A stretch of DNA of 64,000 nt from Luidia sarsii (Eukaryota; Echinodermata; Asteroidea; Paxillosida; Luidiidae), in assembly GCA_949987565.1 (NCBI GenBank), contig OX465113.1, positions 2,331,322 through 2,395,321 of the forward strand. Reading direction: 5' to 3'. Below the pieces are notes generated by a model. The model did no database searches. It saw only the letters and a program-made list of their open reading frames with translations, and had not been told where the DNA came from. Position numbers and translations under genes: made by a program. Positions within the stretch are counted from its first letter, which is position 1, and each line of letters opens with the position of its first letter. Below, one piece after another: positions 1 to 22,899 of the stretch.

Positions 1-10934
<10,934 letters not shown>

Positions 10935-11495
10935 AAACTGTCTCACCTGATCGATAAGGGGTTGAGGAGGGGAGATGGTGGAACATGGGGTGGTGGTGGG
11001 GGGGATGGAGAGAGGTGTGGATTGGTAACAACCTTTTAGGGGGAACGGAAAGAGCGAGGAATGGGGGCATTCGGGGCGGGCTTCCACACCCACCAATGAG
11101 AGAGCCTTGACTGGAAGCCTTGGACGCACCTTATTCGTAGTCGGCCCTGAAGATCAGCCGACTTTGCTCCTGAAACAGAGAACGAGAGACACTCAACCAG
11201 TCACCACACGCACGCACACTGTAAAGGGAGCGAGACCCGCTCTTGTCATCGGTGAGAACGTGAGTGACGTCTTCGGGTCAGCGCGCGTGCGCACGAGGAC
11301 GCTGGCGACGCCCAAAATGGCCCGAGCGAGTCGCGGGCTTGGAATGATATACAAAAACGCCCATTCACCCCTACGATAGGCCTACCAACGATGATATCAC
11401 TTCCAGTATTTTTTTATATCTGTATACAACGGTCCATCCTGCAACGTTCCGATGCCAATTTCAGGGAAATAAAGTCATAATTGCTAGATACGCTG
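10935..11495 (+). other. Probable 3' UTR of gene 1
   Basis: Sequence from the stop codon to just past an AATAAA. It includes G-rich stretches and no further coding exon. The end is inferred only from the poly(A) signal. Confidence 0.5.
11468..11473 (+). terminator. Candidate poly(A) signal of gene 1
   Basis: AATAAA lies 534 nt after the stop codon, on the sense strand and in an AT-rich setting. It is the first canonical hexamer I find downstream of the stop. Confidence 0.45.
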
Positions 11496-14400
11496 TCTGA
11501 AAATAGCACAAGTTCCCGGTATGCACCGTAGGGTCGTAGTGATTGACCAAAAAAATGTGGTCGGCTTTGTCTCAAAAGAAAACAGTATTTGACCTTATGG
11601 AGCGACGTATGCAAACGAAACAATATAAACTGCCGTGATATGTACGTGTACATGTAACCGCATGTGTGCTATCTCAACGAATATTATACTCACCCTCCAA
11701 TAATTGCAATGTACAAGAGTAATCTATATAGTCGGACCAGACTATGCAGCCAGTTACACCTACCAGGCTTGGAGGTGTTTTCTACACAGAACTCCATCCA
11801 GTGAATACAAAACGAAGTCGACTGAATATCCGCTTGCTTGCAACACCATGAATGATTGCATCATTTATTATCACCCCCATATACCAAGGAGGAAATAGCA
11901 AATTCAACTCGTTTCCAGTAAAACTCGAAATCCGGTTCCAAACGGCGTTCAATCTTCTTAACGTGTGTGATTTCAAACAAAGAAGTGCTTTTTAAGAAAT
12001 ATTGATGTTGAGTTGTTTTCAAGTCAGTTTTTAAGTTATTCTAAAGTTGGGATTTGTTGTATTGCAATAGTCAGTCACTTCAGGTGGTACAAATAATTTT
12101 TATTGCAACTATTGTTTGTGTATACGATTGGAATATCTCACGAAATAAGCTGGAATGCAGAGGTATGGTGTGGCATAGGCGCGCCAATTTGTTGGAATTC
12201 TTTGCAGGACGCGTGAAGTGTGGAGTTTCCCACTTACTTAGGAATCTCGAAAAAAAAAAAACCTCCGAAAACATTGCTGATGGGTTTTTTTGAGCAAGAA
12301 GCGAAGCTCACGTTTTCATTTTACAACCATCTTTCAGGCGCTTTTGAACTGAAATGCACAGTTACAACAACAATTGCCAATGTGACGCCATTCCTTTCTA
12401 AAAACCAGACAAACAACAGTATCGTTTGCAATGGATTCAAGTTTAATACCGATACGAAATTGCATTAGGCCTATTGGTATGCAGGTTCAACTCGTGCAAT
12501 TTTATAATGATGTATTGTGTTGAAAATCAAATCTTTTTATGTCCACCTATTTTCGGTACTCTTTGGTGTGAGCCATTATTTAGGTATTTTCGGTACTCTT
12601 TTTCTGTTAGGTTTTGGAGACGTTGATGACATTTTGTCTTTGATTTTACCCTGGGTTTGGCTGTTAAGCTAAAGGATTGTTGAACAAATATAATACTCCC
12701 TTTTTTAATCGGGCTTGTGCCAATAACAAAATCATGAATAGCTTTACGAATATGATTTGTTTTATTAATTTAAGGCAAAAACAATTCACCCCATGGCAGA
12801 AGGCCAATCACAAAACATTTTGGCTCCTGTTTCCTTAAATTATTATTGGTTCACCTTTTACCTTTTCGTCGTGTACAAATTTATAAATAGCCAGCGAAAG
12901 CATATTTATTTATGTACCTGCCATTATATTTTGTATAATCAATCTATTTTAGTTTGGAATGCCGTTGACCATGAACTTTTCTTCGAAATGAAAATACCAA
13001 ATGCACCCGAATTGATCAATTTCTTTTGGCGTTGAAAAGAACAAAACGGCCCATTTTCATTTTCATTTCTGGGGGAAGTAGAATTTGCATTGCGGGGTCT
13101 ATGCATAACTGATATCAGAGCTATCGCGTATTGGTAATTACATTGAAATGAATTTATATACGCGTTATGGTAACTCTGTAATCACGATTATAGGTCTGGT
13201 GACTGAACGTCATATATACATTGTAACTGTCAGCCTCGCCGGGTACTGGATGCCCGGCACCTGACTAATTTCCGAGTCAGCTTACTGTATATTTGCAAAA
13301 TTGGCGCCTTTTTTTTCTAAAATGCATTGTTGTATTATAAAAATGGTCTTTTGATACCAAATCTGTGATGTAGATTTTGTTAGGCCCATGCCAACGATTG
13401 TAGATTTGTACGTACATATACAGACCAAAATGTGACCGCCCAGTTCTGACCTTTCGGGGTCGGATCTTGGCTCACCCGTAGGCTGTTGCTATGGAAACCA
13501 CGACCCCCCTTAAACGTCATCAAGATAAGTGGTTGTGGTCATTTTCTGCTGCTTATAATGTGGACTTGACCGCTGCAAGAGGCATTCTGGGAAAATACAG
13601 CTTAGATGATTATTGTGTAGCTTTGGTAGTCGATGTTAGTAGGAATAAGGCTCTGTTAGCGTCGCAAAACTTAAAAGGTGCTCACATTGTATGATACTGT
13701 ACAGTTGGCTCCGTCTAATTCCGACAGCGGACTCATTGCCATTACTTGGCCGGCCAACGATTGTTTAACACCCTCTGGTAAAACACCTAAGTGGCCTGTC
13801 TAGCCCGACAGTGCATCACCACGTATAGATACAACCAGACACTGACTTGCATGCGTTACCTTCAGAGTTGTACAGATTTTATCGGGAAAGAAATATTGTA
13901 AATAAAAAAACAAAGCATTTTTAACACATCAATGCAAAAAAAATAGATAAAAAAAAATTAAAATTAAAAATTAAATAACCAGGTTTGTGAACTTCCCTCA
14001 GAAGTAACTGAACTATTTTAGTCTTCTTTAAGATAAGGTAATTCCCCTTTAAGCTAACAGACATTGTATTTATATCTTTCCGGCATAATCTATGGGCCAA
14101 CTGCACCATCAAACCAAATGTGGACCATTTCTTACTGCATTAACTGTACTTCAAACCGAAGTCTTCAGCTAACCAGCCACTTGTTTAAAAAAAGACCCAC
14201 CAAAATCTAATCTCAATACCTCAGTTCATATTTATTATGGTTTTTAAACAGTGATATCGGTTTCGGTAGTTTTTAAAGACGAATTCAGAGAAATAAAAGA
14301 GAAACAAAACTGGAAACTATCGTGTCGTTGTTATGATTTTGTGTCAAGATACTCTTGCATAATATTAATACAATTAATGGGGACTTTAGAAAACATGTCA

Positions 14401-14567
14401 ATTTCAGGATAGTAAATTTTGTATTTGAAACTTCATTCCCACTTGTAGTTCGAACTGTTGACATACTGTAGATAGCAGTTTTTGTACTTATATATTGTTT
14501 GTACTTATATATTTTCTTTTAACTTTCAATACGATGCTTTATATATTAGTTCCAAGTTTTTTAAGTA
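11496..14567. other. Intergenic AT-rich DNA
   Basis: No ORF above about 80 codons and none that resembles a known protein. A phrase containing ATTTTCGGTACTCTTT appears twice near 12549-12602. Otherwise I see nothing. Confidence 0.6.
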
Positions 14568-14690
14568 AGAAGGATGTGTTGGTGTAGCGGATACACTCTC
14601 AAACTTCAAACTTGGTGACCCGAGTTCGAGTCCTGGCGATGTCAGGGTCCTTGTTCGAGTTTAAAATTAAATAAATAAAGCCTTTTAACT
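14568..14690 (+). repeat. tRNA-derived SINE
   Basis: A-box-like TGGTGTAGCGG near 14580-14590 and B box GTTCGAGTC at 14624-14632 are spaced as in a tRNA. An A/T tail (AATTAAATAAATAAAG) follows at about 14666-14680. The head-plus-tail form fits a tRNA-derived SINE rather than a functional tRNA. Confidence 0.6.
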
Positions 14691-14766
14691 TTTTTTTCGA
14701 CATCTAATCTGTCTAAAAAAGGGTAAAATTCCATTTTATTTTATTTTATCTAGTGGGGTAGAGGGG

Positions 14767-15285
14767 GTGCGACAGGTCGGTGATTGTGGGGAGGTCGGGG
14801 ATTGTGGGGAGGTCGGGGATTGTGGGGAGGCCGGGGATTGTGGGGAGGCCGGGGATTGTGGGGTGGCCGGGGATTGTGGGGTGGCCGGGGATTGTGGGGA
14901 GGCCGGGGATTGTGGGGAGGCCGGGGATTGTGGGGAGGCCGGGGATTGTGGGGAGGCCGGGGATTGTGGGGAGGCCGGGGATTGTGGGGAGGCCGGGGAT
15001 TGTGGGGAGGCCGGGGATTGTGGGGAGGCCGGGGATTGTGGGGAGGCCGGGGATTGTGGGGAGGCCGGGGATTGTGGGGAGGCCGGGGATTGTGGGGTGG
15101 CCGGGGATTGTGGGGTGGCCGGGGATTGTGGGGTGGCCGGGGATTGTGGGGTGGCCGGGGATTGTGGGGTGGCCGGGGATTGTGGGGTGGCCGGGGATTG
15201 TGGGGAGGCCGGGGATTGTGGGGTGGCCGGGGATTGTGGGGAGGCCGGGGATTGTGGGGTGGCCGGGGATTGAGGGGAGGCCGGG
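14767..15285 (+). repeat. 18-bp G-rich minisatellite
   Basis: About 28 copies of GGGGATTGTGGGGAGGCC, with variants having T for A (GTGGCC) and an initial block with GGTC. Every unit has two G4 runs and a G2 run on the + strand. The long ORFs in five frames are artefacts of a repeat whose length is a multiple of three. Confidence 0.96.
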
Positions 15286-15362
15286 TGCATCCACCCGGGA
15301 TCGAACCCTCGGCCTTGAGGTTCCCAGTCGAGCCACTGAACCTCTAGCCTCATGAGTCCCCC
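15285..15362 (-). repeat. tRNA-like sequence abutting the minisatellite
   Basis: The minus strand reads GGTTCAGTGGCTCGACTGG then GAGGGTTCGATCCCGGG, a very good B box with an A-box-like segment at tRNA spacing. Stem complementarity is incomplete, so it is more likely a SINE head than a tRNA gene. Confidence 0.5.
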
Positions 15363-15424
15363 CCACCCACCCCTAAAAAACCAATCTATTTAAACCTTCG
15401 GTTACCTTAATATAATTAAAAAAC

Positions 15425-16020
15425 ATGAAATTCAAGACTCGACCTACCCGGGGATCGAACCTGCAACCTTGAGGTTACAGACCCTGGGACACCCACGACA
15501 CGCCATTCGCACCAGTTGACTTTTGGTCGAAATTTCAGATACTTATAGGTTGGGTTTGTACTTAGTAATTTGAAGAAGAAAAATGTTACGTTACATCCCT
15601 GGGGATCGAACCTGCAACCTTGAGGTTACAGACCCTGGGACACCCACGACACGCCATGCACACCAGTTGACTTTTGGTCGAAATTTCAGATACTTATAGG
15701 TTGGGTTTGTACTTGGTAATTTGAAGAAGAAAAAATGTTACTATTGCATCCCTTGGGATCGAACCTGTAACCTTAACGTTACAGACCCTGGGACACCCAC
15801 GACACGCCAAGCGCACCAGTTGACTTTTGGTCGAAATTTCAAATACTTATAGGTTGGGTTTGTACTTGGTAATTTGAAGAAGAAAAATGTTACTATTGCA
15901 TCCCTTGGGATCGAACCTGCAACCTTGAGGTTACAGACTCTGGGACACCCACGACACGCCATGCCCACAAGTTGACTTTTGGTCGAAATTTCAGATACTT
16001 ATAGGTTGTGTTTGTACTTG
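15425..16020 (-). repeat. Tandem array of about 152-bp tRNA-like units (4 copies)
   Basis: Four near-identical units have equivalent bases at about 15454, 15605, 15758 and 15910. Each minus-strand unit carries the B box GGTTCGATCCC and an upstream tRNA-like segment (TGGCGTGTCGTGGGTGTCCC), plus a non-tRNA body including TCGAAATTTCAGATACTTAT on the + strand. Confidence 0.9.
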
Positions 16021-16021
16021 T

Positions 16022-17050
16022 AAGGGGTTAGCCTTGCAATTTTGCCATTTTTTGACCAAATAAACCAAAGTTTTTCCGTGATGATTTAAATGATGCCATT
16101 TGCTTAGAAATGTGTTCTACTGGCCCTCAGTAGTCTCCTTAGCCATTTTCAACCAAATCTGAAGACATAAATTTGGGGTCAAAAATTGATGAAATATAAG
16201 GGGTTAGCCTTGCAATTTTGCCACTTTTGGACTAAATAAACCAAAGTTTTTCCGTGATGATTTAAATGATGCAGTTTTCTTAGAAATGTGTTCTACTGGC
16301 CCTCAGGAGTCTCCTCAGCCATTTTCAACCAAATCTGAAGACATAAATTTGGGGTCAAAAATTTATTAAATTGTAAGGGGTTAGCCTTGCAATTTTGCCA
16401 TTTTTGGACCCAATAAACCAAAGTTTTTCTGTGACGATTAAAATGATGCCATTTGCTTAGAAATAAAATTATGTTCTGCTGGCCCTCAGGAGTCTCCTCA
16501 GCCATTTTCAACCAAATCTGAAGACATAAATTTGGGGTCAAAAATTTATGAAATTATAAGGGGTCAGCCTTGCAATTTTGCCATTTTTGGACCAAATAAA
16601 CCAAAGTTTTTCCGTGATGACTTAAATGATACAATTTGCTTAGAAATGTGTTCTACTGGCCCTCAGGAGTCTCCTCAGCCATTTTCAACCAAATCTGAAG
16701 ACATAAATTTGGGGTCAAAAATTTATTAAATTGTAAGGGGTTAGCCTTGCAATTTTGCCATTTTTGGACCAAACACAGGTCTGGATACAGGGTTCAGAGT
16801 CATGACAGGAGCACAGATATGGCTTTCAATTAGCCTGAACCAATTCCAAACAAAATATGAAATATAAAATTTGGGTCTAAAATTGAGCAAAATTACAAGG
16901 GTTAGCCTTGCATTTTTGTACAATATTTTTTCCAAAACACGGGTCTGGATACAGGGTTCAGAGTCATGAGGGTGAAGGGGGTATTCAGAGGCAATTAAAT
17001 TTTAGTCTAAAATTGGAAGGGATTAGCCTCGCCTTTTGGGCTAATATTAG
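16022..17050 (+). repeat. 177-bp satellite array decaying rightward
   Basis: Units beginning AAGGGGTTAGCC start at 16022, 16198, 16375, 16558 and 16735 (periods 176, 177, 183, 177). Four are complete. The fifth diverges after about 40 bp, and more degenerate starts appear near 16897 and 17018. Short ORFs here are repeat artefacts. Confidence 0.93.
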
Positions 17051-20000
17051 CCCCCCAAAAAACACCACAGGCCTAGCCAGGATAGTTTCAAGATAGTTTT
17101 GGGTCCTTCCATAACTAGAGAGATGCATTTCAGGGGACGCCTGTGTGCAGAGCCCATTTCTGTCAAATATGAAATTCGAGGGAAATAAGTCTTGCCTAAA
17201 TCAAGCAATCAATCAAAGATGCCATTTCTGATTTCTCAAGCAGGTTAAGTAAAAGACACTCGGATACACAAACAAAAGAAGATGAAGACACCCAATAAAT
17301 TACATTTTTGTAATCGATTTATTTCTTATTGATATGTAGGAAGTAATGATGATGGTAATATGTACAAAACATGGATGCGAGAACGTCTCACACCAGACCA
17401 ACATAAATCAGTGAAATTCCTCGTTCGAAAGCAGTATTTACAGCCCAGAGAAACACTTCCAACACAACCAACTTGGGTGTGACATGTTCTGGATTTTTTT
17501 TACATATAATTTTTAGCCTTCCCAAGGGCATCATAGCTACGATACATGTGGCAAACCTCGCCCTACACACTCACGTAGCCATTGCCCATCCCGTTGTGTA
17601 GTTGTAGATACCAAACCGGAAATCCATCAAATTCATCCACGGTTGCATTTAACTGATGTTTGGAAATTTGGATTGGGATTTTTCAGCAGATGACACACAA
17701 CCCACTAGACAGACTGAACGTAATTGCTGATACAGAAAGAAATAAAGACCAAGGTAACGAGTTACAAGGACAAGACCCGAATTTGGCCCTTTTTTCTGCC
17801 CCACCTTTTTAAATGTCACAGGATGGGGTGCAATCACAAAGTTGATTTCCGGATGCGTTACCGTGGCAACCAAGGTTTAAAAAAACCTCCATTTTGACGG
17901 ATTTTGTTTCTTAGAAAGCAACCACAGACGAGACGCCAAATGTTACACTCACTATCTACCGCATGCTTCTGAAGTAAAGAGTTTTTCCCCCTCCGAGTTT
18001 CAGCCCTCCACGTACAAGGGGGAGAAAAACGGGGAAAATACCGAACCGGTTCCAGCGAAGTTAAAACTTCCCCCTCTTCTTCAACGAAAAACACGAGGAA
18101 CTAAAGTTCTATCTCACCCGGTCCATGTGAAGGCCAGCCACAAAGGAAACTTTAAACCAAACAGAAAAAGAGAAAAGAAAAATATTGCCATAAACTAATA
18201 CAGGTATTCCTTAAAGACTATTTACAATAAATGCCGAGAAAAAATTAAAGTAAATAAAATATAACTCTGCCCGTCCGCACGGCATTATAGAACACTATTT
18301 TTTTACAAGAACAAAAAACAGGGGGGGTGACAAATGCCAACGGTTACTTTACTGGAACAAAATAAATAGCAACTTGCAAGGTAGAAAGGACTGAACTCAT
18401 GTATTACAATATTCAAATGGAAGAACGGTCTTTGTTTCTACCTACGGCGAGACCTACTCGCTCAAAGCACACGCAACACTTACTTCTCTCTACTGTGAAA
18501 TAAAATGAATTTAAAACGCAGAAAGGCACCGCATCTGGTGGTGTAAAACCAAGAAAGCGTGGCAATGTGTGGATTTTTCCCCTTTTTTTAAAGAAAGTAA
18601 CACGGTAAATGAGTCAGAAATCAAAATAAAATAAAAAAAGGTGAAGAGATGTGTTTTCAACCCTTCCAAGACTCTATTTTCGCGAGTAGAGAAAATCGCA
18701 AAAAACACCCAAATGAAAGAGCTATTCTTGTTAAAGTGATTTTCAAGCACGGCAGAACCACCAAAAATGCAAACACAAAGATAAAATAGATACATATTGC
18801 TTTGGCCAGCACCACGTTTCTCCAGCAACTGTTTTTCAAGCAACGGTTACCATGGTGACCTCTACGTCACATCCAACGGGGTGCGTAACTTCCGGCTCAT
18901 GTATTCAAAACTTGAAAAAATAAAACTGACAAGCGACGACTGGTATTCTGTCAAGAATTCCAGGGGCACCTTGAAAGCGGAATCATTTTAACAGTGTTTT
19001 GCAAGACAAACACACAAAGTCAAATAAAACGGGGGACTGATATAAACTGACATGCTATTAACAAGTTATTTAACAGCCCAAAGCTTTCCGGTAATATTGA
19101 CAAAATGGAAAAACAGTCGTGGAATAAACACTCGTTTTTAAACTACCAAACGGTGGTGTACGGAGTATGTATACATCTTAGTTTTACCAACACCGTCAAG
19201 ACTGAAAACCATGCCCAATCAAAAGCAATGGCTTACCCTGATAGAGATAGGCTAGTTTGCACACATCTTTGTAGACCACGTCAAACGGTATTACGCCTTA
19301 ACGTCTTTGGCAAGTTTATCAAGTGAAGCACATCACAGATATAGATGATGAATATCACACCACACGTGACAGCACACGTGACAGCACACGTGATAGCAAA
19401 CGTGACACCACACATCAAAATATCAATACTTGCGGAGCGCTATCGATATGCGTGTAAACGATGTTCTTATGAGACAGTATCTTTAGCGTTCATTATTAGC
19501 TTAGTAATCTCGAGCTCTGTGAGGTGACTTGGGACAGCAACCCAATGTGGGATAGGTGAGCAATTCGAAGAAAAAAAACTTTCCAACAGACAGTGAGGGC
19601 CAATTCAGCATATTAATGAGTTTTGTTTAAACTGAATGTACAAATGCAGCATCTCAAGGGGAACGAAAATAATAGCATCAACCACACCAATGTCCTAACC
19701 AACTTGCAGATTAATTTAAAAAAATAACAAGGGATACTACCGATTTCCATACCCTATGTACAAACACGTTCCGGTCACAAGTTAACAATAAAACCCCTTA
19801 TTTTTTTTCACCAAATTTTGCATATGAAGTTATGCAGGTTGATGGAAAGGTTAAGTTTTCCCCCTTTTTTATATAATATATACAAGACATCTAATTTGTT
19901 TTTGTTTGAAATTATGAATCCTTGCATTGTCCTTCCATATATTTGCTTGCATTGATTTTCAAATAAAAACGAAACAGGTGCACTGAGCACAGTGTTTTTC

Positions 20001-22710
20001 TACAAGACTAAGAAGAGTGTACACATTTTGTACAAACTCGCCCGATCAACCAAAATAGGACATTAATTTCCATCGATTTCCAGTCGTGGTGAAGGCACTT
20101 AAAGAAACGAAAACTTAACCAAAATACAACTAGTTAAACTAATCGAGCATTTTTTTTTTTTTATTCCGTATGGGGCAGTTTACAGCAGCATTCATACCTC
20201 TACAGATCGAATCTGGACGCCATCGTTCGGCTTTTGTGGGCGGGTTTTATTTCACCAACACTCCACTAAACCACGATTTGTTTGTCATTGGTTACCGCCT
20301 AATGCACAGCGCACTCACGGCGGTGCCGTGACGTAAGACTCTATAGTCAGCCAATGAACCGCTCCGTGCGAGGTATTTTCGAACGTGCAGTCGAGTTCCA
20401 TAATTTCAGACTGGCCAACTAAAATAAAGTATTCAACCATAAACACTCACCATAACTATGTACATATACTTCTTTGGGCTTGTACAAATGCAAAGATTTT
20501 GGGGAAAATATTGTCATTTCCCTTGTTTAGCACCTCAATAAAGATATGCACCCATATTCCTCCAAGTTTCTAGCCAACCAAAATGGACAGTTTGAGAGAA
20601 ATTTCCATTTATATGAAAATCAATAGATTACTGCTGCACAAGATAAAATTATTTGGGACCATCAAAAGTCAACTATGTTGTGTGACAACTTTCGTCGGCA
20701 ACAACCCATAGCTGTCGAAAGATTGTAAATAGATTTCAACCATTTACTTTCTGAAGAACGTTGCATTATCTCAGACAAGAATAACATGTCAAGAATTACC
20801 TGTCGATCCAGAAAAGAAGATATCTAAAAAAATATAGGATAATAAAAAGGGTGCTCATTCAAATGCGTTCGAGAATTGATAGTGGTTGGTTTGGTTTTAT
20901 TTAAATACATTATAACGTTTTGTATATATTTATAAATATACAGGGGTTTTAGATGAAGACTTTTGAGGTAGCTTTCTATAAGCAAGATGGGTCTGGAATA
21001 AGGCTGAGACTAAGTCAAAACAATGTATCTACCCCTTGCAGTCCGGGTAATCTCGTTGGTGAACAACGAAGATGAAGATTTATATAAAATACCCTGTTTG
21101 TCCATGTTCTTCATGCATAACCTAGTCCTCTTTCTTGAATAAAAAAGCTTTTCGCTTCCTTCTTTTCTTTAAAAAGGCATCTCATTTTGGCTTCATAAAG
21201 ATGTGAATTTCCTTGCAAAACCAATTCGGAAGGCCCGACGATATTACATGTGTGCAACCACTTAGATAAAAAAAAGACCAAACCAGTGGCCATTTTGCCT
21301 AGCACCCTGCTGGGGGTAGGTTACACAATGCACCAACGGCTTTCAGGGCACCAGACTAATCCAGTCAGCCTTAGAGGACCAGTTATGTGAATACAAAAAA
21401 CAAACAAAAAACAATCAAAAAAAAAAATCAGTAAACAACAATTCAACAGCTGTGACATAGAAGACAAATGCAAATCTATGCATTTTCTATTTTTTTGTTA
21501 TTCTCCGAATATACAATCCAGTAAGTAAATTCTGTATCATTTTTTTTTTCATTCAATTATCTTTTTGTTTAATTTTTGTTTTAAATACCAAAAAACTGTT
21601 TTCTTTGAGGAAAAAACAAATATTCCAGAGTTTGTTCATAAAATTACAACCAAGCACGCATCTGTTTCTTATTTACAAATATTTCAATGAGAGTTTGCTC
21701 AATCCTTTAAGACCCCCTCCCCCACAAAAAAAACCCAAAAGAAAACACCACTCTGAAATCTAACAGTCCCCGCAAAACATAAGAAAAACCAAACATATTC
21801 GAAACATAAAATCGTCTTTGGAGGTTATTTTAACTAAAAAAAACCAAAAGAACCAAGAAAAACCTTTCTTCAAAGCCAAAAATCCCTCCCTCAACAACCA
21901 CAAAAAAGAAAGAAATGAAAATGAAAAAGGGGAAAGGATAAAATTGTTTGATTCAATTTAAAGGTTTCAAAGAGCTTACGGTATTTGCTTTTTCCATTCT
22001 TTTTTTTGTTTAACAAGGCGCTAATGTAATCGAGATCTCATAGGCGGGTCCCATAGGCATGAAACCCGGCAGTCAATTTCGTTTTGATAGCGAACGACGG
22101 GGTAGCAAAATACAACTCAAAGTAGCCATGGACTAGCGAGTAAAAAAAAAACCAAGCTAGAAAAACAAGACGCAAGGGACTTTGGTGATACCAATGTATC
22201 TGAGCGGTGCACTTTGCCAACCTCCTTCTCCTACTCCGTGGCAGTGCAGTAACAAGATGGCAGCAGTTATGATGGGGGGGGGGGGGGTGCCATCCGCAGG
22301 GTGCTATTCCTCCTCGGATCTCCGGTCATATTGCTTATCCAGGAGGTTTGGCTCCCAAAGTGTTCATCCACCTCCTCCTCCTCCTGTTTTTGTCTTATCT
22401 CCGCTGAGAGGCTGGAAGTTATCAACATCTCTTGACTGGATCCCCTGCCCATCCAAGCGTATGGTCAGGACCAATTCAACTTCTCCTCTTCCGGGGTTGT
22501 TTTTTTTTTTTTTTGTGTCGTTCATTCCTTCATCCCACAAATCCAAAACACAATCAACTTTGGAGATGAAAGGACCAGACTTCACCCATCCAAACGCGAG
22601 GGGAGTTATCGGCGATGACACTGCCAGATCTAAAAAAAAAAATCGCTTCAACCAGCCAAAAACGAACCAACAAAACTGAACTTGATTCCTCCGACTGACG
22701 GAACACCGAC
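17051..22710 (-). other. 3' flank, probably including the 3' UTR of gene 2
   Basis: AT-rich, many short A and T runs, no recognisable coding exon. Several minus-strand AATAAA hexamers (TTTATT on +, for example near 20895, 20158 and 17319) make the transcript end uncertain. Contains the CACGTG array at 19358-19400. Confidence 0.4.
19358..19400 (+). repeat. 12-bp tandem repeat with CACGTG sites
   Basis: About four 12-bp units of the form CACACGTGACAG. The first three carry the palindromic E-box CACGTG; the last has AACGTG. It lies downstream of gene 2. Confidence 0.75.
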
Positions 22711-22899
22711 TTAGACCATGGACTCGTCTGGATTCGCCGGCGAGTACTTGACGTCGTTGTCGGCATACTTCTCCGTGTCCGGTTCCAAGACTCCCCCCAT
22801 GACTGTGCCGTGCGCTTTGTGCACGTTTATCGCCTCTATTCTGTGCATCTTGAGGGCAGGGCCCCATGAGGGTTTGCAGGTGGTGGCCTGTCTAAATCG
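22711..22899 (-). CDS. Gene 2 exon 13: C-terminal tail and stop
   Basis: 189 nt including TAA; acceptor TTTGCAG. Encodes [37 protein letters not shown] and an acidic tail ending DESMV. SWGPAL and the HGTxMGG motif are shared with gene 1. The final Ser-Met-Val fits the class I PDZ pattern. Confidence 0.94.
   Translation of the reverse strand, partial: RFRQATTCKPSWGPALKMHRIEAINVHKAHGTVMGGVLEPDTEKYADNDVKYSPANPDESMV

Noticed and set aside
14736..15366. Five overlapping ORFs of 168-206 codons with collagen-like or silk-like repeats
   Set aside because: An 18-bp repeat keeps every frame open. No start context, promoter or flanking unique coding sequence supports a protein.
14568..16020. Functional tRNA genes
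   Set aside because: B boxes are good, but acceptor and D stems do not close convincingly, and the units carry A-rich tails or tandem bodies as in SINEs.
15425..17050. CRISPR-like regular repeats
   Set aside because: Repeats are 152 and 177 bp head-to-tail without unique spacers, and the genome is clearly eukaryotic.
22182..22867. ORFs of about 165 codons on both strands near the gene 2 end
   Set aside because: They cross homopolymer tracts and the real last exon in another frame, and no protein resemblance is seen.
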